Of a DNA stretch of 11,327 nt, positions 5,637-11,327 are shown piece after piece. This DNA comes from Devosia sp. (GTDB lineage Bacteria; Pseudomonadota; Alphaproteobacteria; Rhizobiales; Devosiaceae). A program made the translations under genes and the position numbers. A model generated the notes under the pieces. The model did no database searches. It was not told where the DNA came from and saw only the letters and a program-made list of their open reading frames with translations. Every line of letters starts with the position of its first letter. Positions within the stretch are counted from its first letter, which is position 1. The stretch is taken from assembly GCA_028290245.1 (NCBI GenBank), contig JAQGKG010000378.1, positions 1 through 11,327 of the forward strand, read 5' to 3'.

Positions 5637-6113
5637 ATGCGCTGTCCCTATTGCGGAAATGACGATACGCAGGTCAAGGACAGCCGGCCCACCGAGGATT
5701 CCGGTGCAATTCGACGTCGCCGCGTCTGTAACGGATGCGGCGGCCGCTTCACCACCTTCGAGCGCGTGCAGTTGCGCGAGCTTACTGTGGTCAAGAAGAG
5801 TGGCCGCAAGGTACCCTTCGATCGCGAAAAGCTGGCCCGTTCGGTCTACACGGCACTGCGCAAGCGGGCCGTCGAGACCGATCGCATCGAACGCATGATC
5901 TCCGGCATCGTCCGCCAGCTCGAAAGCCTGGGCGATGTCGAAGTCACCTCCGACCAGATCGGCGAATATGTTATGGAGGGCCTTAAGGGCCTCGATGACG
6001 TGGCCTTCGTGCGCTTCGCCTCGGTCTACAAGAACTTCTCTGCCGCCGACGATTTCCGCAACTTTCTGGCTGCACTTGCCGAAGGGCAGGGCACCCTGCG
6101 CGACGACGAGTGA
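5637..6113 (+). CDS. nrdR: Transcriptional repressor NrdR
   Basis: NrdR represses ribonucleotide reductase genes by binding NrdR boxes in a manner set by ATP/dATP occupancy. The 158-aa protein has the N-terminal zinc ribbon with C3, C6, C31 and C34 (MRCPYCGND and VCNGCGGRFTTFER). The ATP-cone domain runs from about 49 to 139 (VVKKSGRKVPFDREKLARSV, and VAFVRFASVYKNF near its end). All four zinc ligands are present and the length is normal. The ribosome site AAGGA (5626-5630) overlaps the glyA stop, 6 nt before the ATG. The stop overlaps the GTG of ribD as GTGA. The glyA-nrdR-ribD-nusB order is a widely conserved alphaproteobacterial arrangement. No NrdR box was searched for systematically in this window. 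Confidence 0.98.
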   Translation: MRCPYCGNDDTQVKDSRPTEDSGAIRRRRVCNGCGGRFTTFERVQLRELTVVKKSGRKVPFDREKLARSVYTALRKRAVETDRIERMISGIVRQLESLGDVEVTSDQIGEYVMEGLKGLDDVAFVRFASVYKNFSAADDFRNFLAALAEGQGTLRDDE

Positions 6114-7204
6114 ACGAGCTTTCCCCCGACGACAAGCGCTGGCTCGATGCCGCTGCGCGCTACGCGGCGCCATTTGCCGGAACGACGGGGGATAGTCCTG
6201 CCGTTGCCGCACTCGTTGTTCAGCCCCAGTCGCAGACGCTGGTGACCCGCGCGGTAACGGCCAAGGGCGGTCGTCCGCATGCCGAGGCACAGGCAATCGA
6301 GGCGGCTGGCTATGAGGCTGCGGGTTGCACACTTTACGTGACGCTCGAGCCCTGCAATGCCTGGGGCCGCACGCCCCCTTGCGTCGATGCGATCATCCGC
6401 TCCGGCATCATGCGCGTTGTTATCGGCGCTGCCGATCCACGTCATGCCGGCAGCGCCGCCCTGCTCGAGTCGGCAGGCATCGAAACAGTCATTGCCGATC
6501 ATGCGCCCTCGCTGGCGCTGCATGCAGGCCACCTGCTGCGCCAAACAGCCGAGCGACCGTTTGTCACCGTTGCCCTGGCACTATCCTCCGATGGCCGTAT
6601 CGACCGCAGCGACGAGGCGAAAACCTCTCTGCTGGGGCCTGGGGCGCGTGACTGGATTGGGATGCTGCGGGCACGGTCGGACGCCATCCTCGTCGGAGCG
6701 GCGGGGGCCAGGAACGATCCAGATTTGACGGTGAAGCTGCCCGGCCTCGCCAGACGGACGCCATTGCGCGTCGTGCTGTCCGGCGCCACCGGTGTCGATC
6801 GCCGGATGAATCTGATTGGTGGCTTTTCCGGCTACCGCACTGCAATTATTGCAGAAACATCGGTCGCCGTGGATGCGCCTGTATCCGTGGAAACGATCCG
6901 CGTCACCGGCAAGCAAGGTCGCCCCGATTTGAAGCTCGCTTTGGCAGCGTTAGGAAACGAGGGCGTCCAGAATCTTCTCGTCGAGCCCGGCCAGCGCCTG
7001 TTGGCAGCCTTGCTGGAAGCCGATCTAGTGGACGCAGTGGCGCTGATCACCACACCGGGCTCACTTGGCGAGGCCGGCATGCTGGCCAGTCCGGATGGTC
7101 TGATTACCGAGCTTTTGGCTGCGGCGGGGCTAGTCGAACTGGAGCGGCAGCACCTTGGCGCCGATACACTGGTTCGTTACGGGCGACCTTGGACGCCAGT
7201 TTGA
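6110..7204 (+). CDS. ribD: Divergent RibD: riboflavin deaminase/reductase
   Basis: RibD deaminates the pyrimidine product of GTP cyclohydrolase II and then reduces its ribosyl side chain, two early riboflavin steps. The 364-aa protein has both domains. The N-terminal zinc deaminase spans about 8-145, with ligands H57 (RPHAEAQ), C82 and C91 (TLEPCNAWGRTPPC) and catalytic E59. The reductase spans about 149-364 (RPFVTVALALSSDGRID, LRARSDAILVGA, NDPDLTVKLPG). Several usual residues are changed. The NPxVG loop reads SPAVA. PCSHxGRTPPC reads PCNAWGRTPPC. The lysine in the VTLKLA strand is lost (VTVALA), and VEGG is VEPG (291-294). The GTG start overlaps the nrdR stop (GTGA), indicating coupling. 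The ribE and ribH genes that often follow are absent here. It may be a working variant or a protein with changed function. The frame is intact. Confidence 0.87.
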   Translation: MNELSPDDKRWLDAAARYAAPFAGTTGDSPAVAALVVQPQSQTLVTRAVTAKGGRPHAEAQAIEAAGYEAAGCTLYVTLEPCNAWGRTPPCVDAIIRSGIMRVVIGAADPRHAGSAALLESAGIETVIADHAPSLALHAGHLLRQTAERPFVTVALALSSDGRIDRSDEAKTSLLGPGARDWIGMLRARSDAILVGAAGARNDPDLTVKLPGLARRTPLRVVLSGATGVDRRMNLIGGFSGYRTAIIAETSVAVDAPVSVETIRVTGKQGRPDLKLALAALGNEGVQNLLVEPGQRLLAALLEADLVDAVALITTPGSLGEAGMLASPDGLITELLAAAGLVELERQHLGADTLVRYGRPWTPV

Positions 7205-7293
7205 GTTGAACTTCCCCTCGTGGGAGATTATGGGGTTGCGACGCCCCGAGTGGCAGCGTGGCGCCGAGCCGCCCAATGAAGATGAAAGCAGTC

Positions 7294-7788
7294 ATGGCCG
7301 ACGCCCCCAAACGCGACCCCCAAATCGAACGTCCTGCCAACCAGCGCGGGGCAGCCCGTTTTGCCGCAGTGCAGGCGCTCTACCAAATGGATGTGGGCCG
7401 CGCGACCCTCGAAGACACGCTGGCCCAGTTCGGCGCGTTCCATCTGGGCCGTGAGATCGAGGGTGAGCAGTACCTTCCGGCAGATGCCGATTTCTTCAAG
7501 CAGATCGTCTCAGGCGTCACCAAGCACCAGCTTGAGATCGACCCGGCCGTCGATCGTGCCCTGTCCGACGGTTGGCCGGTTGAGCGCGTCGACGCTACCT
7601 TGCGGGCTATCCTGCGTGCAGCCGCGTTTGAGCTGCTGCGTCGCAAGGACATTCCGCCACGGGTTGTGATCACCGAATATGTCGACGTGACCAAGGCGTT
7701 CTACGAGGACGACGCCCCGGGCCTGGTCAATGCGACGCTGGACGCCATCGCGCGCGAAGCCGGCTCTAACCTGACTGAGACTCGCTAG
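7294..7788 (+). CDS. nusB: Transcription antitermination factor NusB
   Basis: NusB binds boxA RNA together with ribosomal protein S10 (NusE) and supports rRNA antitermination. The all-helical 164-aa protein shows the RNA-binding N-terminus NQRGAARFAAVQALYQMD and the C-terminal family signature VVITEYVDVTKAFYEDDAP followed by GLVNATLDAIARE. I chose the ATG at 7294 (MADAPKRDP) because the conserved part begins about 18 residues later, as in relatives. Upstream in-frame ATGs at 7276 and 7282 and a GTG at 7258 are alternatives, and none has a convincing Shine-Dalgarno. The gene lies 89 bp after ribD and is probably read with it. Its last 23 bp overlap the 3' end of the convergent immunity-like gene. 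Identity is secure, the start is not. Confidence 0.94.
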   Translation: MADAPKRDPQIERPANQRGAARFAAVQALYQMDVGRATLEDTLAQFGAFHLGREIEGEQYLPADADFFKQIVSGVTKHQLEIDPAVDRALSDGWPVERVDATLRAILRAAAFELLRRKDIPPRVVITEYVDVTKAFYEDDAPGLVNATLDAIAREAGSNLTETR

Positions 7789-8179
7789 CGTTTGAGCCTA
7801 ACGCGGGCAACTTTTCGTCCTGCCAATCTTCCTCGGCAGCGCCGTCGCCGCCTTGGGCATTCACCGCCTTTACCGCGTATTCAGCAGCATGGGCTGCGTG
7901 GGTTGGCACATGTGCGGTAGCGGCTGCATGGCCCGCAGCCCGCGCTGCCTGTCGCGCCGCATCGGTACTGGCTTCTCGCGCGGCAGCATGAGCGTCCAGG
8001 GCGAACTGTCGCGCCGCAACCATGCTCAGCTTCTCCTTTGCCCAGCGCCGAGCGGCCGATATGGCCTCGCGCGGACGCTTGTCAGTGGGATGCGCTGCTT
8101 CGAACAGCGGCAGCACGCGCTCGGCGCATTCCGCCGCCCAAAGAGCCAGGGCATGGTGATCGGCGCTATCTTTTTGCAT
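7766..8179 (-). CDS. Imm-5-like putative immunity protein
   Basis: This is a 137-aa alanine-rich helical protein. Its motifs are ALALWAAECAERVLPLFE (10-27), RPREAISAARRWA (35-47) and a long run of short Ala-rich helices with regularly placed His and Arg: AHAAAREA, AARQAARAAGHAAATAHV and HAAEYAVKAV. The pattern matches proteins annotated as putative immunity protein (Imm-5-like). That family was proposed computationally from polymorphic toxin loci; the assignment is from memory. The ATG at 8179-8177 follows AGGA (8186-8189, complement) at 6 nt. The open frame extends upstream to 8344, but through the bamE terminator, so that extension is unlikely. No toxin gene is adjacent, so it could be an orphan immunity gene or have a housekeeping role. 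Its tail overlaps nusB by 23 bp. The cytoplasm is expected, since there is no signal. Confidence 0.75.
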   Translation of the reverse strand: MQKDSADHHALALWAAECAERVLPLFEAAHPTDKRPREAISAARRWAKEKLSMVAARQFALDAHAAAREASTDAARQAARAAGHAAATAHVPTHAAHAAEYAVKAVNAQGGDGAAEEDWQDEKLPALGSNASESQSG

Positions 8180-8190
8180 ATGGGTTCCTA

Positions 8191-8222
8191 AACAAAAGAG
8201 GCCCCGGTTGCCCGGGGCCTCT
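8191..8222 (-). terminator. Strong intrinsic terminator after the bamE-like gene
   Basis: Read on the minus strand, an 11-bp perfect stem (positions 8197-8207 with 8212-8222; one arm is AGAGGCCCCGG) closes a 4-nt loop. It is followed by TTTTGTTT, the complement of 8191-8197. It lies 21 nt past the bamE stop and just before the ribosome site of the immunity-like gene. That gene must therefore have its own promoter or rely on readthrough. Confidence 0.93.
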
Positions 8223-8243
8223 GAATGACCAAGGCCTGAGGCC

Positions 8244-8696
8244 TTAGAAGCTCTTGAGGATCGAATCGATGAAGCTGCGGTCTTCGCCAAATGACTCGGT
8301 GCGACGGGTCTCGACCGTGACGGTCTTGCCGTCCTGCAACCCATAGACCGCCTTGTCGATGACCTTCTTGTTCTTGTCGAAATAGATGACGAGAACAGTG
8401 CGCGAGTCGGTCATGGTCAGGCCGAACGCCGTCTGGCGTACCTTGGTCTCGACATAATAGAATGCAGATTGGTCGCCGAAGGTGTTGGTCGACTGGGGCG
8501 AACCCAGAACCAGCGTCACCAGCTCCTGGCTCTGGCCGGGCCGGATCTGGGCCATGGCGCTGTCGGAAATTTCATAGCCCTGGGTGCGCGATGTTACCAG
8601 TGCCGTACTGCTGGTCGAACAGGCTGCCAAGGCAGTCGCGAGCAGGGCGGCAGCGACGAGCGGCACAAATTTACCGGAGGCAGTACGCAAGGGCAT
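8244..8696 (-). CDS. bamE: BamE-like outer membrane lipoprotein (SmpA/OmlA family)
   Basis: BamE is a small lipoprotein of the BAM complex that inserts beta-barrel proteins into the outer membrane. The 150-aa protein has a lipoprotein signal, with hydrophobic LVAAALLATALAAC and the lipobox cysteine at C26. The SmpA/OmlA fold follows, with MAQIRPGQSQELVTLVLGSP (48-67), SAFYYVETKV, and then VLVIYFDKNKKVIDKAVYG. Length and order of elements are normal for alphaproteobacterial members. The start is the ATG at 8696-8694, with only a weak GGGAAA-type ribosome site about 12 nt upstream. It diverges from the CBP3-like chaperone gene, and a strong terminator follows. Membership of the family is sure; a role in BAM is by homology. 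Confidence 0.9.
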   Translation of the reverse strand: MPLRTASGKFVPLVAAALLATALAACSTSSTALVTSRTQGYEISDSAMAQIRPGQSQELVTLVLGSPQSTNTFGDQSAFYYVETKVRQTAFGLTMTDSRTVLVIYFDKNKKVIDKAVYGLQDGKTVTVETRRTESFGEDRSFIDSILKSF

Positions 8697-8775
8697 GAAT
8701 TTGACTTTCCCGATGGCTCTCGACTATAGGCACGACAACAAGGCTGCGGCCCTTGTAGCCGCCGGAATGTGTAGC

Positions 8776-8804
8776 TGCCAACTTGTCCGTCTGGCAAGCT
8801 GGCA
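8776..8804. promoter_or_regulatory. Interrupted dyad between bamE and the CBP3-like gene
   Basis: TGCCA-a-CTTG (8776-8785) and CAAG-c-TGGCA (8795-8804) form a dyad with nine of ten arm positions paired and a 9-bp centre. It lies 60-88 bp before the chaperone start and 80-108 bp before the bamE start, in the shared control region. It may be an operator that affects both genes, or a hairpin in one of the leaders. No regulator is known. Confidence 0.4.
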
Positions 8805-8863
8805 TTGGTCCGGCGAAACTGTTTGCCACTTCAAAGGCCGATCAAGATGCTGAGCGCAAACCC

Positions 8864-9391
8864 ATGATCCTGTCCCTGTTTCGCAAGAACACTGCCACCG
8901 AACCCGTTTACGCCGTCTATAGCGCTATTGTGGCGCAATCCCGGCAACCCATTTTCTACGCGTATTGGGGCGTTCCCGACACTGTAACGGGCCGTTTCGA
9001 CATGATCAGCCTGCATATGGCTCTGCTGTTCCGCCGCCTGCGTGCCGAATCCGGTGCGCAGAAGGATTTCAGCCAGGCCGTGTTCGACCTGTTCTTCAAG
9101 GATATGGATCAATCGCTGCGCGAAATGGGTGTGGGCGACCTCGGCGTCCCGAAACGCATCCAGAAGATGGGCAATATCTTCTTTGGCCTGCTCGCCGCGA
9201 TGAACGAGGCGATGGATCGCAACGATGCTGTCGCGCTTGAAGGCGTGCTGGCGCGCAATATCTTCAGCGAGGAAACAGCCCAGCATGGCGGTTCGCTCGC
9301 GCAATATCTACTGGCCGAAGATCGTGTGCTGTCGGGCCAGCCTGCCCAAGCAATTACCGGTGGCACCTTAAACTTCGAGGTTGCAGCGTGA
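8864..9391 (+). CDS. Ubiquinol-cytochrome c chaperone (CBP3/UQCC1 family)
   Basis: CBP3-family proteins assist assembly of cytochrome b into the bc1 complex. The 175-aa product carries the family blocks: RQPIFYAYWGVPDTVTGRFD (27-46) and MISLHMALLFRRL, then FDLFFKDMDQSLREMGVGDL, VPKRIQKMGNIFFG and the C-terminal SLAQYLL. There is no signal peptide, consistent with action on the cytoplasmic face of the membrane. I start at the ATG at 8864 (MILSLFRKN). An open TTG at 8783 would add 27 unconserved residues and lies within a dyad. The ribosome site before 8864 is poor, so the start is moderately sure. The stop overlaps the GTG of yceD as GTGA, which couples translation of the two genes. Confidence 0.92.
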   Translation: MILSLFRKNTATEPVYAVYSAIVAQSRQPIFYAYWGVPDTVTGRFDMISLHMALLFRRLRAESGAQKDFSQAVFDLFFKDMDQSLREMGVGDLGVPKRIQKMGNIFFGLLAAMNEAMDRNDAVALEGVLARNIFSEETAQHGGSLAQYLLAEDRVLSGQPAQAITGGTLNFEVAA

Positions 9392-9933
9392 CCGAAGCTC
9401 CGCTTTTCGACGCCATTGTTCGTATCGATCGCCTGCCGGCAACCGGCCGCGAGATCAAGGTTTCGCTCGACGAGCCAACCCGTGCTGCGCTCGCCATCGA
9501 GCTCAAGCTCAGCGCAATTGACTCCTTTGAAGCCACTCTCGTGGTGGCCCCGCTCCGCGGCGGCATTCGGGCGCTGGGCCGGCTGGTCGCCGACATCGTG
9601 CAGCCCTCGGTCGTGACCTTCGAGCCTGTCGGGCAACATGTCGATGAGGTTGTCGATCGCGTCTTTCTGCCCGAGCCGCATGGCTACCAGAAGCCGACGC
9701 CGGGTTCGGAGCTGTTTGTCGATCTGGAAGACGATGACTTTCCCGATCATATCGATGGTCCCGAAGTCGACCTGAGCGCCTTGCTGATCGAAACTTTGGC
9801 CCTCGCTATCGATCCCTATCCACGACACGCTGACGAAAGCCTCGATTCTCTTGGTATCGACCTTGGAAAAGAGCCGCCGGGTCCGTTTGCGGGTCTAGAA
9901 AAGCTCAAGAAGTCCACCGATAGTGAAAGCTAA
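9388..9933 (+). CDS. yceD: YceD family (DUF177) protein
   Basis: YceD/DUF177 proteins are linked to accumulation of 23S rRNA and large-subunit biogenesis, and often sit beside rpmF (L32). The 181-aa protein has an N-terminal beta-rich half and the conserved acidic core VDLSALLIETLALAIDPYPRH at about 130-150. An acidic stretch, VDLEDDDFPDHIDGPE, precedes that core, and a Pro/Lys tail follows it. The GTG start overlaps the previous stop (GTGA), and GAGG at 9377-9380 sits 7 nt upstream, which supports this start. Here rpmF does not separate yceD from plsX; the next gene is plsX itself after 78 bp. The product is probably cytosolic. Family is secure; the rRNA role is by homology. Confidence 0.9.
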   Translation: MTEAPLFDAIVRIDRLPATGREIKVSLDEPTRAALAIELKLSAIDSFEATLVVAPLRGGIRALGRLVADIVQPSVVTFEPVGQHVDEVVDRVFLPEPHGYQKPTPGSELFVDLEDDDFPDHIDGPEVDLSALLIETLALAIDPYPRHADESLDSLGIDLGKEPPGPFAGLEKLKKSTDSES

Positions 9934-9948
9934 GGTCAAGCTGCGGGT

Positions 9949-9976
9949 TTGCACCGACTCCCTGATGCGATATGTT
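9949..9976 (+). promoter_or_regulatory. Candidate promoter for plsX-fabH
   Basis: TTGCAC (9949-9954) and TATGTT (9971-9976) are spaced by 16 bp, close to a sigma-70 pattern. They lie in the 78-bp gap between yceD and plsX, about 36 bp before the plsX start. This could give plsX-fabH independent expression in addition to readthrough from yceD. Judged by eye only. Confidence 0.4.
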
Positions 9977-10011
9977 TGCTCGCCTCCTCGCGGGGCACAG
10001 AACAGGCCGAA

Positions 10012-11082
10012 ATGACCGATACAATAACTATATCAGTGGATGCCATGGGCGGGGATAACGCTCCTCGTGCGGTCATCCACGGAGCCTCTCTGGCACTGCG
10101 CGAACACAACAATACTCGATTTATCTTCCACGGGCGGCAGGAGCTGATCACTCCGCTGCTCGACGAATTCCCGGACCTCAAGGCTGCTTCCACGGTACGG
10201 CACAGCGAAGTCGTCATCGCCATGGATGAGAAGCCCAGCCAGGCCCTGCGCAAGGGCAAGGGCACATCGTCGATGTGGATGACCATCCAGGCGGTCAAGG
10301 ACAAGGAAGCCGACGTGGCGATTTCCGGTGGCAACACCGGCGCTCTGATGGCCATGTCGACCTTTTGCCTGCGGCCGATGGCGGGCATTTCCCGCCCCGG
10401 TATCGCCGCCATCTGGCCGACCCTGCGCAGCAATATCATCGTGCTCGATGTGGGTGCCACCATTGGCGCCGATGCCCGGCAACTGGTGGATTATGCCATT
10501 CTCGGCTCAGCGCTGGCGCGGTGCCTGTTCAATGACGATGCCCCGACCGTCGGGCTGCTCAATGTGGGCACCGAAGAGGTCAAGGGTCTCGACTATATCA
10601 AGGAAGCCGGCAAGATACTGACCGAAGCGAGCGGTCACGGCTTCACCTACCACGGTTTTGTCGAGGGTGACGATATCGGCAAGGGCACGGTAGACGTTGT
10701 CGTCACCGAAGGTTTCGTCGGCAATATCGCCCTCAAGACGGCCGAGGGCACGGCGCGGCAGGTTGGGACTTACCTGCGCAATGCACTCACTTCCAACCTG
10801 ATGAGCAAGATCGGCGCCCTATTTGCCATCTCCGCGCTCAAGGCCCTGCGCACCAGGATGGACCCTCGCACTGTCAACGGCGGCGTGTTCATGGGCCTCA
10901 ACGGCATCGTGATCAAGTCCCACGGCGGCACCGACGAGATCGGTTATAAAAGTGCCTTGAACCTCTCCTATGAGATGGCCCGCAGTAAGCTGATCGACAA
11001 GATCGGCGAGACCATGACGCGCTTCCCGATCAAGGCAGCGCCACCCCTAATCGAAGACGAACCCGAGGCGAAACCGGCGTGA
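10012..11082 (+). CDS. plsX: Phosphate acyltransferase PlsX
   Basis: PlsX makes acyl-phosphate from acyl-ACP, feeding PlsY in phosphatidic acid synthesis; it is a peripheral membrane enzyme. The 356 residues show the family motifs: ISVDAMGGDNAPRAVI near the start, ISGGNTGALMAMSTF, IVLDVGATIGADARQLVDYA, LLNVGTEEVKG, VVTEGFVGNIALKTAEG, and FMGLNGIVIKSHGGTD. Length is normal. I start at the ATG at 10012 (MTDTITISV), with AGG at 10004-10006 just upstream. A TTG at 9949 in the same frame would add 21 unconserved residues and coincides with a promoter-like -35. The stop overlaps the fabH GTG as GTGA. The plsX-fabH pairing is the widespread fatty-acid/phospholipid initiation arrangement. Confidence 0.97.
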   Translation: MTDTITISVDAMGGDNAPRAVIHGASLALREHNNTRFIFHGRQELITPLLDEFPDLKAASTVRHSEVVIAMDEKPSQALRKGKGTSSMWMTIQAVKDKEADVAISGGNTGALMAMSTFCLRPMAGISRPGIAAIWPTLRSNIIVLDVGATIGADARQLVDYAILGSALARCLFNDDAPTVGLLNVGTEEVKGLDYIKEAGKILTEASGHGFTYHGFVEGDDIGKGTVDVVVTEGFVGNIALKTAEGTARQVGTYLRNALTSNLMSKIGALFAISALKALRTRMDPRTVNGGVFMGLNGIVIKSHGGTDEIGYKSALNLSYEMARSKLIDKIGETMTRFPIKAAPPLIEDEPEAKPA

Positions 11083-11327
11083 CCAGAACGCGTACCATTA
11101 TCCGTGGCGTCGGCGGCTACCTGCCTGAGAAGGTGCTGACCAACGCCGAACTGGCAACCATGGTCGATACCTCCGACGAGTGGATCCAGCAGCGCGTTGG
11201 CATCAAGGAGCGCCATATCGCGGCCGAAGGCCAATTCACCTCCGACCTCGCGGTAGAGGCAGCCAAAAAAGCGATGGCAGCGGCTGGCGTGACACCGGAC
11301 GACATCGACCTGATCATCGTCGCCACC
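11079..11327 (+). CDS. fabH: Beta-ketoacyl-ACP synthase III, 5' part
   Basis: FabH starts fatty-acid synthesis by condensing acetyl-CoA with malonyl-ACP. The 83 visible residues match the N-terminal family pattern: IIRGVGGYLPEKVLTNAELA, then DTSDEWIQQRVGIKERHIA, then TSDLAVEAAKKAMAAAGVTPDDIDLIIVAT. The catalytic cysteine lies beyond the window, so activity cannot be judged. The GTG start overlaps the plsX TGA (GTGA), with GAGG at 11065-11068 10 nt upstream. The N-terminus MTRTRTIIRGVGG fits relatives. The gene is cut by the window edge, not broken. Confidence 0.96.
   Translation, partial: MTRTRTIIRGVGGYLPEKVLTNAELATMVDTSDEWIQQRVGIKERHIAAEGQFTSDLAVEAAKKAMAAAGVTPDDIDLIIVAT

Noticed and set aside
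5190..6332. Minus-strand 380-aa open frame opposite glyA, nrdR and ribD
   Set aside because: It runs antisense to three certain genes, has no family motif and no ribosome site; it is a high-GC shadow frame.
7205..7257. Terminator between ribD and nusB (GGGG/CCCC hairpin at 7232-7247)
   Set aside because: The stem is only four to five pairs and no T-run follows; readthrough into nusB is more likely.
7230..7454. ORF with GGGAG ribosome site just before nusB, possible frameshifted NusB start
   Set aside because: Its frame differs from nusB and its product is arginine/proline-rich without similarity; nusB has a complete N-terminus without it.
8783..8863. TTG start adding 27 residues to the CBP3-like protein
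   Set aside because: The extra residues are unlike the family and overlap a control-region dyad; the ATG at 8864 fits better.
9949..10011. TTG start adding 21 residues to PlsX
   Set aside because: Conserved PlsX sequence begins right after the ATG at 10012, and the TTG coincides with a promoter-like -35.
9934..10011. rpmF (ribosomal protein L32) between yceD and plsX
   Set aside because: The 78-bp gap is too short and no L32-like frame is present; in rhizobia rpmF usually lies elsewhere, so its absence is not remarkable.

Overview
The window looks like core chromosome of an alphaproteobacterium of the order Hyphomicrobiales (Rhizobiales), probably close to Devosia. The evidence is protein content and order: a metal-ligand-variant HemB, an LdtR-type MarR regulator next to an L,D-transpeptidase, a BA14K protein, a glyA-nrdR-ribD-nusB run, and a CBP3-like chaperone followed by yceD-plsX-fabH. 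The genus is a guess. No insertion sequence, phage gene, CRISPR array, tRNA or rRNA was seen.

Layout. At 1-514 the 5' part of hemB (heme synthesis) runs leftward off the edge. It diverges from a four-helix membrane protein of unknown function (612-1001). Next come ldtR (1202-1711), a hairpin, a regulatory gap rich in dyads, and a Tat-exported YkuD L,D-transpeptidase (1965-3227) closed by a strong intrinsic terminator. A 69-aa protein (3323-3532) converges, 7 bp apart, on a secreted BA14K protein (3540-3989, minus strand).

The 336 bp between BA14K and glyA hold no conventional gene. They carry a BA14K upstream dyad, a candidate folded leader (4141-4194) and a possible 34-codon leader ORF whose stop overlaps the glyA start (ATGA). 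The run glyA (4326-5627), nrdR (5637-6113), ribD (6110-7204) and nusB (about 7294-7788) follows. It lacks the ribE and ribH genes that usually lie between ribD and nusB in related bacteria, and its ribD departs from several family motifs.

On the minus strand, a bamE-like lipoprotein gene (8244-8696) ends in a strong terminator (8197-8222). An Imm-5-like putative immunity gene (7766-8179) lies beyond it, and its 3' end overlaps nusB by 23 bp. Divergent from bamE is a run of a CBP3-family cytochrome bc1 assembly chaperone (8864-9391), yceD/DUF177 (9388-9933), plsX (10012-11082) and fabH (from 11079, cut by the edge).

Together the genes serve housekeeping: heme and respiratory complex assembly, envelope remodelling and outer-membrane assembly, one-carbon metabolism, nucleotide-reductase control, flavin synthesis, transcription antitermination and fatty-acid/phospholipid initiation. 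Translational coupling through four-base overlaps recurs (GTGA at 6110, 9388 and 11079; ATGA at 4326). I see no clear new defence or mobile system. The most interesting points are the ribD/ribE-ribH situation, the glyA leader with its overlapping small ORF, the dyads flanking ldtR, and the orphan immunity-like gene.
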